Program-made: the position numbers and the translations under genes
DNA from: Rhyacichthys aspro
Taxonomy: Eukaryota > Chordata > Actinopteri > Gobiiformes > Rhyacichthyidae
Reading direction: 5' to 3'
NCBI GenBank assembly: GCA_036850595.1
Contig: CM072149.1
Span: 596,001-660,000 of the forward strand
DNA length: 64,000 nt
The notes under the pieces: model-generated
What the model saw: only the letters and a program-made list of their open reading frames with translations
The model's database searches: none
Told to the model about the DNA's origin: nothing
In this document: positions 23,149-35,790 of the stretch, piece by piece
How the letters are laid out: the number at the start of each line of letters is the position of its first letter
How positions within the stretch are numbered: position 1 is the stretch's first letter

Positions 23149-23275
23149 ATGGTAAATGGTAAATGGCAGGCATTTATATAACGCTTTTCATGCCCTTCTC
23201 AGGCAACCAAAGCACTTTACATCACGCTTCCATTCACCCCATTCACACACAGGCGTTAGAATGGTCTACAATGGG
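23149..23275 (+). repeat. Common teleost interspersed repeat end
   Basis: Begins ATGGTAAATGGTAAATGG and continues CATTTATATAACGCTTTTC, AAAGCACTTTACATCACG and CATTCACACACAGGCG. This arrangement recurs widely in fish genomes as a repeat end. Its exact class is not certain from this copy. Confidence 0.55.
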
Positions 23276-23829
23276 ACGGTATACAATAAGCTGGTTAATA
23301 AAGGATTGAATGAAACAGATTTGTCTACAACAGAGCAGTGTTTAATAGTATATTCACAGGTCTTCAACAGGGCAGTAGGAAAAATTTAACCATTAGAGAT
23401 GAGCTGAGAGGGGCTAAGGTATATAAATATATATTGCACCAGAAATTATGTATTTATTTATGGAAACAGTAACACTTGTAACATCTATAACTTATATTTT
23501 TGCTTGCTTGAGATGCAAAAAAAATAAGTCCTTAGAAAGTGGAATAGAAACAGCACATTTGTGGAATATGAAACTCATGTAAAAACACTTCAGTCAACTA
23601 AGAGTACTTCGTTAAAAACAAAAGCAAAAGATAGCACTGTATCCTACCAAAGTGTAAGGCTCTGTTGCATTAAAATTACAGAATAAACGAATAGACAAAA
23701 GATTAAAGCAGTATCAGTCGCATTTACCAAACAACTGTAATATGACCCTACAGATTTATAAAGCTATGACAGAAGAAAGATATGGGAAATCAGCAAAAGC
23801 TAGTTATAGAGTTCAGTATCCCATTTATT
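23276..23829. other. No recognised feature
   Basis: A+T-rich DNA without recognised motifs. Confidence 0.4.
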
Positions 23830-23961
23830 CAGCCCTGTGACTTACTGGCCATTGTCCAGGATGTACCCCGTCTAAGGCCCAAAGCTGCTGGGATAGGCTC
23901 CAGCCACCAACGGGACTAAGCGGTAGAAAATGAATGAATAAATGAATGAATAAATGAATGA
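23830..23961 (+). mobile_element. SINE 3' half
   Basis: CAGCCCTGTGACTTACTGGC, GTCCAGGATGTACCCCGTCT, GCTGCTGGGATAGGCTCCAG and ACTAAGCGGTAGAAAATGAA match the SINE at 8951-9286 closely. It ends in an interrupted (GAAT)n tail. The tRNA-related head and core are absent. Confidence 0.85.
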
Positions 23962-25406
<1,445 letters not shown>

Positions 25407-25457
25407 CCAGGAAATTAATTATATATTTATGCATTGCAATATATACACAGTGTCTCT

Positions 25458-25545
25458 ATACAAGTGTGTAGCCTGTTGGTGTGTGAAGTAGCATGTTAGG
25501 CCTGTGTTCCAAAGGTCACAGGTTCAAGTCCCACTTTGACAGTTT
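25458..25545 (+). mobile_element. tRNA-like SINE head remnant
   Basis: TAGCCTGTTGGTGTG (A-box-like) and CACAGGTTCAAGTCCCAC (B-box) are spaced as in a tRNA. The 3' side lacks acceptor pairing and a SINE body, so this is a tRNA-derived remnant and not a functional tRNA gene. Confidence 0.4.
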
Positions 25546-26068
25546 CCTCCATTATCCTCCTTACCTTCAGGGAGCTTCTTAAAAATTGTGTGCATCAGGA
25601 TATTTGATTTTAGATACACTAGGCAAATTATATAATACTTTTTATGGCAGCATCTCTAATATAATTTAAACAATCTTTTCAAAATGTTAGTTAAAACTTT
25701 ATTTTGAAACTTAATTTCTACTAATTTTGCATTTCAGATAGTTGACTTGGTGGAGTGAATTTTGAAAGTAGCTAAATAAACTGTATTTTGGTCAGATGTG
25801 TGTCTCAGAAAGTCAGCTAGAAAAGTCCATAGCAGTTAAAGAACAGATGGTGGGGAAGGGGCGGAGCTGAGTGACACAGCCATGTTCAATCAGTGCTAAT
25901 TATCAACCTCAGAGAGTAGGCCTTTCCAAAACTAACCCCTACTCACTTCCACTCCACACTTACATTCCCTTGGTGGGTATTGGCACTTGCAGCTGTGTAG
26001 AAATGTCTGGATCACAGAGTAGGGTCTAACTTGTGCACTCCCCTTTCTCTGATGGGAGAAGGTCCTCT
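25546..26068. other. No recognised feature
   Basis: Nothing recognised beyond ordinary A+T-rich sequence. Confidence 0.4.
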
Positions 26069-26076
26069 TTTTTACC

Positions 26077-26179
26077 CAGTCTTGGGCATGTAATTTAAAA
26101 AAAGTAATTAGTAGTACACTATTTTAATGTTGTTGTGGGACATTGTGAGAGACACCTATTAAATTCTACCTTTTTATTG

Positions 26180-26217
<38 letters not shown>

Positions 26218-26711
26218 TACACTTTGAAAAAATCTTATTGCATGGCGGACAAAACCCCTCGGCGGACATAAACAACAGCATGTCTTCAACTATATATCTA
26301 GATATTATATTCTTTCATTTTGTCTGAGTGATAAGAGTTTGCAGTGGAGAAAAATCTAGTTTTAGTTGCTTTGATGTGGTGTCTCGATCTCCTTTGGTAG
26401 TGGAGTTCACGTTATCGCCTGCGTTTTTAGACACTCATTTTGTGGCGGCATGTGAGGATTTGAGGTGCCTCATTAACTTCAAATGACGTGCCTCTGACGT
26501 GGAGAGACTCTTTCTTCCAGGGCATAAGTTACATGCACGTTACAGATTCTTTCCTTTCACCTCAACGAGCGAGTGTAATCTGCATTTTATCGCCAGTAAC
26601 AGTAATGGTATTGTAATGCAAGGAACAGTAATTAATTTGATAAGTCGTTACTGAAAAAAATGATGCTGTTAGTAACACTGTTTATTTGTGAGGCCGTTAT
26701 TCACACCACTG
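26077..26711. mobile_element. Non-autonomous hAT element
   Basis: The left end CAGTCTTGGGCATGTAATTT, followed by AAAAAAAGTAATTAGTA, and the right end read inward, CAGTGGTGTGAATAACGGC, match the common fish hAT termini with internal GTAAC/GTTAC runs. The flanks TTTTTACC (26069-26076) and CTTTTACC (26712-26719) form an 8-bp duplication with one mismatch. The interior has a (TA)n at 26182-26214 and a G+C-richer segment, but no readable transposase. Confidence 0.62.
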
Positions 26712-26719
26712 CTTTTACC

Positions 26720-27185
26720 ACGGTTACGCACCAATTAAAATATTATCTATTATGCTGTGGATAACATTTAAAAATGAGAAGATATGTTAGAAAATGAAGA
26801 CGTTTAATGTGCACTTTTAGTGTTGGTGATACACTGGAGATGATTTCACATTTACTATTCAAACCATACGTGGCAAACTACACATGCTTTTTTTCTGTAG
26901 TGTGAGGAGTGGAAGCTGGTTCCAGAAAGCCATTAGTATGGTGGATCCCTTGCGTGAAAACATGAACTGTGTAGAACTGAGTAGGGCGAGGGTGTAGGAA
27001 GCTAATTCAGTAAGGCCCAGAGACTGTAATGAAAACCAGTGCACTTCAGCCTCTGAAACCCTAGCAGTATACCTGAGTTTTAATAACCTGAGTACGGTAA
27101 CCTAGAGATTTTACAGACAATTAGACAAACACCATTTCCTCTTACTGCAGTATTTGTAATATACATATGTAATATGTTTATTTAT
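26720..27185. other. No recognised feature
   Basis: Nothing recognised. Confidence 0.4.
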
Positions 27186-27290
27186 TTCAAGGGCTGTAAG
27201 CTCTGGAATTCCCTACCATCGGAAATTAAGATCATACCTGATTTCAATTTGATCAATTGATTCCAATTTTTAAACACTGTGCATGTATTC
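27186..27290 (+). mobile_element. LINE ORF2 C-terminal scrap
   Basis: One open frame reads FKGCKLWNSLPSEIKIIPDF and NLIN before a stop. It matches the GxxLWNSLP motif near the C-terminus of L2-like LINE ORF2. Neither the rest of ORF2 nor a clear tail is present. Confidence 0.6.
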
Positions 27291-27329
27291 GTGCGTGTAT
27301 TCTGTGTAGGTGAGTGAGTGTGTATATCA

Positions 27330-27480
27330 GTGAGCTCATTTACATGATCACAATAACCCTGATAACTGTAAGTGATCAGATAATTGTAAAAACTGGATTT
27401 GATAATCAAAAAACCCTGGTTTACATGTTTTAGTCCATTAATGGATTATTTTTGGAGTACATAAGTACGTAATGACGTGA
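27330..27480. mobile_element. Possible MITE end
   Basis: CATTTACATGATCACAATAA, TAATCAAAAAACCCTGGTTT and ACATGTTTTAGTCC resemble fish MITEs whose sequence alternates short forms of GTTTACATG and TAATC. Only one end is discernible. Confidence 0.3.
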
Positions 27481-29109
27481 GACACAAACTTCCTTCTGCT
27501 TATAATATACAGAATTAATTTGAAATGTTTTTTCAGGCCAGACCATAAAATGATGCATCAAATGAGTTTCACACATTCACTGTATGTGTGTGTTAAATGT
27601 GCAATATGCTGTTTGTTTTATCTCAGCAAAGCTTCACCTGCTATTTTCATTTCATTTTCTAAAACCTTATTGATTAATTTGCGGTGCAGAATCTTTTTGT
27701 TACTGTTGATATTTTTAGCTGAGATAAATATAATAAGATTGTAATATTAGATACAGTCTCCATGTCCGGTTGTTTCTCCACACTGCAGGGAGACCACATT
27801 TCCCATCAGCCCCATTGATCTGCTGCTGGTGCTGTCAATATCCTGGTAAATGATACTCAGTGGCTCAGAGGTTGGGGAAATTCTGTTCCCTCCATGAACT
27901 TTCCGTAAATCTGTGTTTTACAGCAGAGTCTGGTTTAAACAATGTAACCTATTTTGAGTTTGAATGACCTTTAAAAGAACCATCACAGTCTCTTTGTCTT
28001 CTCTTTGTGCTGCTGTTTGTCTGTTGGGACTCAACGCTGCACAGTTAAGCTCTACAAACACATCAAATTGTTTTTTGGCTGCCAAAGGAACAGTAGGTTG
28101 TTATTTTTTATCTTGGAGATGGAGCACATGATAATTGGTAATAAAAAGTAAGATTGGACCATCTTTGTAAAAAGACTTTTCAGAATCAGGTCCAATATAT
28201 ATAAAATTATTGTAATATTGATGTCACAGGGTAATTTTTTGTGTCTGTTTTTAGACATTAATAAAGTATGACATATATTGATGTAAGAATTCACACCTAA
28301 AGCTACAGGCAACCATTCATCTACCATGGCCATATGGGACATGTGATATGTGCGTAGATTTCAATTGAGCAGAACTCAACTGACAAAGCAACAGCCATTC
28401 ACAGAACAGGATTTGATAGACACCTTCGAGGAATAGGTCCAGGTACAATTGTAGGGGCCTATACCTCCCACCCCCGTCAGCTACTGGAATGAGTGCTGTG
28501 GACACAAATAGAGCGAGCTGAGACAAGTGATTTGGTGGCTGTTGGTGTGAATCCATCCGAATCAGTAAAAGAGGAGGCCTTGGTTCTACAGGGACTCAGA
28601 AGAACAACAAAAGGTGCTGTAAAGCTGCAATGTTCTGGTCGCTGTGCTAAAAGAGGTTTAGTGCAAAACTGACTTTCAATATTCATCATAACATGGCCTC
28701 TGGAGAAACAGTTTATGTTGTGTTTCTTCATGTTTTATTTTCCTATGAAATTGTTCATTTTTTTTTAAATTTTCAATAAAACAGAAAATTATTGCATATT
28801 GCATAAAACAACTACTCTGCTTAGATGGCTGCTTGTGTCGCTTGGCTCGGTCCTGAATAATAAAAGAAGAGAATTGCAAATATCTTTCAGCCCTAATGAC
28901 AAACACAACGATCGCTGTAAAAGCAGGGTTAACCTTGTGACTCCTTTGCACACACTCTTTAATTCCTGCTGTAAATGTTTGCGAGCCTGTAGTGATGTAA
29001 TGTATCCTCTTCCTCCTCCTCTTCCTTCGGCTCCAGGCAGCCGTCCAACATGAGCTCATACTGTGTGAAACAAACAAATAAATATCTTGACAAATAATTT
29101 TTACTCACA
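27481..29109. other. No recognised feature
   Basis: About 1.6 kb of A+T-rich DNA. Open frames on the minus strand (28052-29077) overlap one another and look like chance. Confidence 0.35.
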
Positions 29110-29367
29110 GGAACAAACAGACGAGAGCACATTTCCCAAGTGTTAGCCTCTCTTCACTGGCTTCACATTGAATTCAGAATTAAGTTCAAAATCCTTCTCC
29201 TTACTTTTAAGGCCCTCAGTGGTAAGGCTCTTTGTTTTGAAAATGCAGGGTTACTAGAGTTTTCTTAAGTACAATGGGAGGTAGAGCCTTCAGTTACCAA
29301 ACTCCTGTTTTATGGAATTAGCTCCCAGCTCATGTTAAAGAGGCAGATAGAATCTCTTCATTTAAGG
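29110..29367 (+). mobile_element. LINE ORF2 C-terminal fragment, 5' part (split by LTR)
   Basis: From 29134 one frame reads SQVLASLHWLHIEFRIKFKI and LLLTFKALSGKA, the conserved post-reverse-transcriptase motif of fish CR1/L2-like LINEs. After a frame change it reads TMGGRAFSYQTPVLWN, a stop, then LPAHVKEADRISSFK. The frame is cut at 29367 by a solo LTR and resumes at 29882. Only two lesions occur before the LTR, so the LINE was moderately young when it was hit. Confidence 0.85.
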
Positions 29368-29877
29368 TGTTACGACCCCATTTCAAGGGATTGTACGAAA
29401 TAAGGGCTCATACTAGGCGGAAATCAGGTTTAATACAAAAAAATATCTTAATTAAATCAATTAAACCAAATTGAACTGAATTAAACCAAATTAAACCATA
29501 TTAACAAAGAGGAAGTAAATAAGAGTATGAGATGTGTAAGTGTGCATGGTCAGTGGTGTGGTGAGCTAACAATGTGTGTGTGTTACAAAGTGTTGAACTA
29601 AGCCAAGTTGACTAACTAAGCATGACTGAATAACGTTATACCATGATGTTAAAACAACCTGTACCATAATGAAAAAAGTCAGACCAAACCCAAAAAGAAA
29701 CAGGCACCATGCCACGGGTGCTGAAGGCAGCAGGAAGTTCGGAAGTCAGGAAGTCAGAGAAAGGTCTCATTGGATGTTCCTGGATAAACAGTTACCTGAC
29801 CTGGATTACCTGAGGCCCACAGGTATGGCAGACCAGGCACTCAGGGATCTGGAAAATACCCACAAGGGGGCATCACA
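29368..29877 (+). mobile_element. Solo LTR (510 bp) inserted in a LINE
   Basis: The segment starts TGTTACGACCCC and ends GGGGGCATCACA, giving TG...CA ends. It is flanked by the exact 4-bp duplication AAGG (29364-29367 and 29878-29881). Removing it rejoins the LINE frame, which supports the boundaries independently. No pol-like motif is present inside. TGTTACGACC-type starts are common among Ty3/gypsy LTRs. Recombination between the two LTRs of a full element is the simplest origin. Confidence 0.8.
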
Positions 29878-29881
29878 AAGG

Positions 29882-29930
29882 TTAGGCTTAAGACTTTTCT
29901 TTTTGACAGGTCTTATGGTCAGGACATATA
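29882..29930 (+). mobile_element. LINE ORF2 C-terminal fragment, 3' part
   Basis: Continues the LINE frame interrupted at 29367, with RLKTFLFDRSYGQDI before a stop. The last codons grade into the first unit of the 37-bp minisatellite. Confidence 0.8.
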
Positions 29931-30195
29931 GAGTAGATGAGATAAGGGCTTATAGTCAGGATATATACAGTAGATGAGGTAAGAGCCTATGGTCAGGATA
30001 TATACAGTAGATGAGATAAGGGCTTATGGTCAGGATATATACAGTAGATGAGATAAGAGCCTATGGTCAGGACATATACAGTAGATGAGATAAGAGCCTA
30101 TGGTCAGGACATATACAGTAGATGAGATAAGGGCTTATGGTCAGGACATATACAGTAGATGAGATAAGAGCCTATGGTCAGGACATATACAGTAG
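29912..30195. repeat. 37-bp minisatellite, about 7.7 units
   Basis: Units start at 29912, 29949, 29986, 30023, 30060, 30097, 30134 and 30171, exactly 37 bp apart. The core is TATGGTCAGGACATATACAG. Two main variants alternate irregularly (AGGGCTTATGG and AGAGCCTATGG). The first unit is the LINE 3' sequence itself. Confidence 0.95.
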
Positions 30196-30500
30196 TACAC
30201 TGGACCTTAGCTGTGGCCCATCTGTGATCCTGTCCCGACCCACGGACCCCACCTGACACCAGTTCCTCTCACTCAGATGAACTGTTCCTGACATTATCAT
30301 GGACTATATTCATATACATTTTTCATTTATTTGTGCATATGATAGACTGTTTGTGAGTGACTGTCCTGGACACATCTATTGCACGGCCTGTCCGTCCTGG
30401 GAGTGGATCTATAGCTGGAGGCTATTGCCAACATTAGCCTTTTTGGTTGTGATTGATGAGAGCACTGACACTATTATGTAATTGTACTTTCTTTGCGCAA
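30196..30500 (+). mobile_element. Probable LINE 3' UTR
   Basis: Sits directly after the minisatellite that grew from the LINE C-terminus and ends in an A-rich stretch. It probably belongs to the same LINE copy. A 60-codon frame in it has no recognised motif. Confidence 0.5.
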
Positions 30501-30544
30501 TAACAAAGGGAAAAAAATTGTGTATTTATACATTATTACGCTAT

Positions 30545-30620
30545 TATTTGACTGATCTGGCCCACTTCAGATCAACTTAGGCTGCATGTGGCCCCTGAAC
30601 TAAAATGAGTTTGCCACGCA
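30545..30620. mobile_element. hAT-like terminal fragment
   Basis: Contains TGATCTGGCCCACTTCAGAT, CATGTGGCCCCTGAACTAAA and ATGAGTTTGCCACGC. This resembles right ends of GTTTGACAC-type fish hAT elements. The partner end was not found. Confidence 0.45.
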
Positions 30621-30632
30621 GCAACAGCTATA

Positions 30633-30649
30633 CTGCCCCCTGCTGCCAC
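30633..30649 (-). promoter_or_regulatory. CTCF-like motif
   Basis: On the minus strand GTGGCAGCAGGGGGCAG matches the central AGCAGGGGGC of the CTCF consensus. It is weaker than the site at 47,465. Confidence 0.4.
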
Positions 30650-31383
30650 AAGGCTGTACTACAACTGGAAATATTATTACTGATTGAAATACAATGTCAA
30701 TTTTAAAAGGTAAATTCGTACTCATTTACATTTCCTCAAGCTTTATTTATATTAGATATTTTCTCATCATATTTTGTGTCTTTTCTGCATATTTTAAAGT
30801 TATGGGGTTGTAAAAGTGAAGGCTGCTTCGCCCTAAACTCTATTTAACTGCTTTTCTACAGAATGTTTATGCGTTATCAATCTGATAAATAAATATAAAT
30901 TAAACTAAAACGTACCATGGTAGTGCAGAAGGAAATAATGTATTTTTGCATTATATTGCACAACATGCATTACACAATTTCTTGAGCACTTATTCAACTA
31001 TAATTATGGCTAAACACTGACCCCTAGAGGCTGTACCAAAATGACTTGCATAAACATGAAGTCCCATTTGAGTGGGGAGATGGAGAAAACAAATGATAAA
31101 AATGCCTCAATGAAGATTATGTTAATTATCATGCTGTCTGAAGATAACAATACAATACATAGTCTATGAAAGAAGCACACCTTAAAATGTTGAATACATC
31201 AGAAAGATTTAAACAGTAAAAAGGGTAACATAATTTGAGAATAAGGTTACCCTGAGGGGCCCACTTCAGTAAGTAAAGCACACTTACTCACAATAAATGC
31301 ATCTGAACATAAATAGCTAATAATCTTTGAGTCTGTATGAAATGAAACAGAAACAGAGCCACACTGACATCTTCTGTTCATAG
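30650..31383. other. No recognised feature
   Basis: A+T-rich DNA, nothing recognised. Confidence 0.4.
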
Positions 31384-31459
31384 CTGGAACTGCACCGGAG
31401 GAGTCAGATCATGGGGCTGTTGCTGGAAGAGTTTATAAAACCAAACAAATCCAAACCAG
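31384..31459 (+). other. Candidate small internal exon
   Basis: A 76-bp segment lies between an acceptor-like TTCTGTTCATAG and a donor-like CAG/GTAATC. One phase is open and reads LELHRRSQIMGLLLEEFIKP. No family was recognised and no neighbouring exons were found. A chance arrangement is likely. Confidence 0.15.
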
Positions 31460-31829
31460 GTAATCTATGTTCATCGCTTGACGCTGGTTATCAACTTTCT
31501 CTCTCAACTCAGGTTTAAACCCTTAAGCAATGATTGGTGGGTGAATCTGTGCAGTTAACAGCCAATGGCATTCAACTTTGAGGGAAAGGGGGTGGGGCTA
31601 TTTCTGCAACATGGTCACAGCCGGAAACAAGATAAAGAAAAAAGCTGTTGAATGTGTAAATGTGTAATTTTTTGGACAGTCATGGCTTCTACATATGTTA
31701 TGATATTTCATACTAAATGTTAATTGTTTTAACACAATAACAAGTAAAAATGTAGGGATTTTTGTAAACATTCTTTGTCAAACTTTTGCGGTCTTTTTGC
31801 GGTCTCTAAACCTGAATAAGACCACCAGA
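31460..31829. other. No recognised feature
   Basis: Nothing recognised; a short direct repeat of TTTGCGGTCT lies near 31785-31805. Confidence 0.35.
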
Positions 31830-32225
31830 AGGTCACCACCTCTCATCTCTGGAAGAACTATACAATTCCCACTGCCTCAAAAAAGCAATAAACATTTTAC
31901 AGGACTCAACTGACACCGGACATTCTGCTTGAACTGCTGCCTTCAGACAGAAGATACAGGACAATTAAAACAAAAACAAACAGACTATAAAACTATTTTT
32001 ATCCAAGAGCTATCATCACCTTAAATGCACTAAAATTGGAGTCTTTAAGGTGCAATATTTTTAACTTATTCTGTGTTTTTTTAAGGGAGCCATGCAATAA
32101 CTGAATGTGATTTTTTTTTTTTACTTTTTATTTTTTATTTTTCCTGCACCAGTGGAATACATCCAATTTCGTTGTACAGTGTAGACAATTAAGTTATTCT
32201 ATCTATTCTATCCTAAAACCTTTGT
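31830..32225 (+). mobile_element. LINE ORF2 C-terminus and 3' end
   Basis: From 31913 one frame reads TPDILLELLPSDRRYRTIKT and KTNRL, a stop, then NYFYPRAIITLNALK. This is the LLPSGRRYR...TNR...SFFP.A...LN motif found near the C-terminus of fish non-LTR ORF2 proteins. The 3' UTR follows and the copy ends in a TTCTATCTATTCTATC short repeat (about 32198-32215). Confidence 0.83.
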
Positions 32226-33579
32226 AGTAGAGTCAGTTACCATGGCGATGAAACACGCTCAAAACCAAATCAAAACCTTCTGGAACCAGAAAACTCAATC
32301 AAAACTGATTGAACAAAACCTAAACCAGCTTCAAGCATCTTTAACGAATCACTTTGAACACATTTGTTACGGTCATAGACCTTCAATGTGACAGATATAT
32401 TTCATGGACTTTATGTAATTGGAGCAATAATAGACAACAAACTGTCTTCTGCTTATGAAAAAAGATTTTTTACGATTTTTTAACTTAAATTTTAAGAGCA
32501 GATCAGATGAGCACATCCCACATTTGTGTTATTAAATATCAAATTAGTTGTGAGTACGCATTCAGCACATAATGAGTTTTTAAAAGGATAAATGAACTGT
32601 GTACCTACTGGATGGACGAAAAGTCTGATTTGTAAGTCACTCAATTACATAATTTATTGTTTCCCTGACTTCTTTAACCACAAATACTTCATATAAGAAT
32701 TTTGAAAATGAAATGTGATGAAAAAGCAAAAGAAAATAATAAAAGACCACAGTGAAATGGGATAAAAACAGGAAAAAAACAAACAAACAATGAATTTGCA
32801 GCATTTATATAACCTATATCCAGAAATTAGAATAAAAAACAAACAAAAAAACAAAAGGTACTGCCAGTATTTTTATCTCACTTCACTATTTATCTTGGAA
32901 AACAGCATGTTCTTGGCTTGTTTACTGAATAACAAACACAGACACCTTCTTTTTCTCTAGACATGTAAGTCATGATGAATATTATTGCCCGATCATTTGT
33001 GTGCTTCTGCGTACGGGCTTCATGTCTTTGTGAAACACAGATGAAGTGAAGACCACATGATAGATGTAATAAGAGTTTAAGGATATAATCCATCACTCTG
33101 CACGGAGCCGCAGTCCACCATCTTCTTGGGTCATGGTTTTAGTGAATGAGACAAATAATTGGTCATTCATCAATAACTGTAGATGAAAGCTGAATGATTT
33201 ATGGGCTTTCTAAAGAATATAGTGCCAGCGCTCTACGATGATTGAGCTCTGTGGCCAGTCGAGCAGAACGGGAGCATGCGCGGAGGGTAAGGGAGCAGTG
33301 CATGCAATACACAACACAAGAAAAACGAAAAAAAAAAATAAAAATCAGCAAACTGCAGATATGTCTTGTAGAAAAAGGTGTACCAGATTTACAATCCAGG
33401 GATTTATTTATTTACACAATGTCATATGAATGTCAGAAAATTTTAAAAGTTGTACGTTCTACTTTACATAGAATCGCCTCACTTTTACCCAAATTGAGAC
33501 ATTCCTTCCGGTTTTCAAGGCATCTTCTGTCACTTAGTCACTGAATTTTCTAGTAGTCTTTGTGCAGGCTTGTCAGTTT
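32226..33579. other. No recognised feature
   Basis: A+T-rich with A-runs (32770-32860, 33330). Overlapping short frames near 33240-33540 are not supported. Confidence 0.4.
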
Positions 33580-33810
33580 AAACTCTAAAAGTATTCCTTA
33601 TTCGCTCAGACTCTGCTCAGGTTTAACCAGCTCGTTTAATTGAGCCGCTCTCACCTCTTAATGGATGGGTCCCGTCTGATAAACTGCCTCAGTTGCAGAA
33701 GTGAGCAGACTCCACTCTGGTATCGATTGTTCCTGGCTGATTACCCCTCGCCGGGCTCTTCATCTTCTGAGGTTTGGAGTGGAAACTGAATCAAACAGGT
33801 GGACCGCAGC
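33580..33810. promoter_or_regulatory. Candidate conserved non-coding block
   Basis: A higher-complexity patch with CTCGTTTAATTGAGCCGC, TGGCTGATTACCCC and CTCACCTCTTAATGG. It lacks repeat signatures. Regulatory role is inference. Confidence 0.3.
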
Positions 33811-34279
33811 AGTAAGAGCTCAGCAGTGACTTCTACATCATTCGCAAGTACTTGAATTACTCGAATTACTAATCTAATCCCATTTGAAGTAACTTTTTCT
33901 GCAGCAGACTACAAAGGGACAGATGATAAATTGGAAAAACTGACAGAGGAGAAGTTTGTAGAATCTGGATGAGGAGGTAACAACCCAAAGGTTTTATTAT
34001 ATTCATTTACTTTTTCATTTTAAAATCATGTTTATTCACTTAGCATTTTGAAATAATAAATCGTACCACTCTTTAGAGTTCAGAAGACAACAATGAGTTT
34101 CTCACTGCCACTTTCCAAAGGTATATTAGGAACAAAGGCAGTATAGAACCTCAAATGAGTCATGTAACTTTCACCCACTTTTTAGTCAATGTCTGACAAA
34201 TTGCAGGATTGGAATGATTATGTAAAACATAAAAAACAAAATGTATGACTGAAACCCGACTCATTTATCAATCTGTTCA
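33811..34279. other. No recognised feature
   Basis: Nothing recognised. Confidence 0.4.
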
Positions 34280-34287
34280 GTCTAGTC

Positions 34288-34673
34288 CAGTGGTGGGCAA
34301 ACTAAGGCCCGGGGCCACATGCGCCCCCCAAGCATTTACAAAGTATTTACAATTTAATATAAGACAGTACATATTTGGCTATTTTCCTTAAATGCCTTGT
34401 GCTTTTGCTAAAGCTACCATCATATCTACATACAGAAAACTTCCATTCACATTAGTTTTTAATATGGAGTGGACAGAGATATTTGACAGAGATTATTAAC
34501 TGAAGTCCAGTCAGTACCATAAGTCTTATTTGCCAAGAAACTGTGCAAGAAATGGTACAGGTTTTCTAATGTAATTAATTAGTTATTTAATAATAATAGT
34601 TTAGTGGTCCGGCCTGTCTGTCAGATTTTAAAACCCAGTATGGCCCTTGAGCCAAAAAGTTTGCCCACCCCTG
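34288..34673. mobile_element. Non-autonomous hAT element (386 bp)
   Basis: The left end CAGTGGTGGGCAAACTAAGG and the right end read inward, CAGGGGTGGGCAAACTTTTT, are inverted. Flanks GTCTAGTC (34280-34287) and CTCTAGTC (34674-34681) form an 8-bp duplication with one mismatch, close to the nTCTAGAn hAT preference. The interior is A+T-rich and non-coding. Confidence 0.85.
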
Positions 34674-34779
34674 CTCTAGTCTGTTCCAAACACAGAGTCT
34701 GATGTTTCAAACTGCTGTCTAAAAGTGGAGTATGAGTCAGGTTCTATTTCACTCTTGTCAGATTGATATTTGCAATGTT

Positions 34780-35570
34780 TTACCCAATACTTCTGTCTCT
34801 TGGTTCTGCGCGAGTCTCTATTCCGGTAGCAGTAGAAGGTTCACGTGTTCCCCTGTTCTCATGGTGCCGTCACATAAAGCCGGCGCAGATCCTCTCTTGT
34901 GCGTCTCTGACTGCTGTAATTCGGCTCACTCTCCGCTCCTGAGTAATTGAAGTCATTTCCCACCTTGGCTGTGATGAATGTGTCCCACGCTCCCGCCGTG
35001 CCCTTCTACTTTAGCCGGCCTAATTAAAGAAAACATTCCATGATTGCCTATTTTTCCTCGAGCGTGACAACCTATTATTCTCCACAGCACCTGATTAGAG
35101 ACCTATTATGCTTAGATTTAGATTGATTTAAGCGAGCAGCCTAATAAAGGACTGCCTGGGCTTTGATTTAACGTGGGGGAATTGCAGGTTTGGAGCCAGT
35201 CACGGTGTGTAATTGTTATTACTGCTTCATGATATGAGTGAAGTGATGAGGGGGGAGGTTGGAAATTGAATTAGAAAATGAGAAGGTCAGGCTGCGCGCA
35301 ACAGGTGACATTTTGGGACATTCTCGGCGTGATAGAGCTGTCAGGAGTGGGGACGATGAGACCCAGATTTGTCTGAGACGATAAATCACATCCATCAGGA
35401 GCTGTACGGAGTGACATATTTCGATCAAAGCAAGATTAATATCTCCATCACTGCAGAGCGCCTCATAATCATGCGCCACAATTGGCTGCAAAATGTTTAA
35501 ATTGACTGTTTGCTCTGGAGCTGATCGTGTCGCCGTTAAGTTTAGGATTCATGAGAGAATGAGGCTTTTT
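34780..35570. promoter_or_regulatory. Candidate conserved non-coding block (strong texture)
   Basis: Nearly 800 bp of balanced, repeat-free sequence is rich in homeodomain-type cores: GGCCTAATTAAAGAAAAC (about 35017), ACCTGATTAGAG, GCAGCCTAATAAAGG, GTGTAATTGTTATTAC, AAGATTAATATC and CACAATTGGCTGC. The frames that are open overlap on both strands and look non-coding. In fish gene deserts such texture usually marks ancient enhancers; conservation itself could not be tested. Confidence 0.45.
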
Positions 35571-35790
35571 CTTTGGTTGTGGTGACGTGGGTGAACGCAC
35601 TAACACAACTTAATTACGGAATGATGCCTCTGGTCACATGACTGTCAGTGTGACAAGTGTTAACAATGTGTTTTGTTGTGTTAAAGTCAGAGGGCAGTAT
35701 GGTGTTGTTTGATGGTACTGGTCCCATCATAAGAGGTGACATTTTAGGGCCTGTGCTGTTTTCTTTCTTCATACTTATACTTATATTAGT
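35571..35790. other. No recognised feature
   Basis: Nothing recognised. Confidence 0.4.

Noticed and set aside
25470..25540. Possible tRNA gene
   Set aside because: A- and B-box-like words are present, but acceptor-stem pairing and a terminator are not; it fits a SINE head remnant better.
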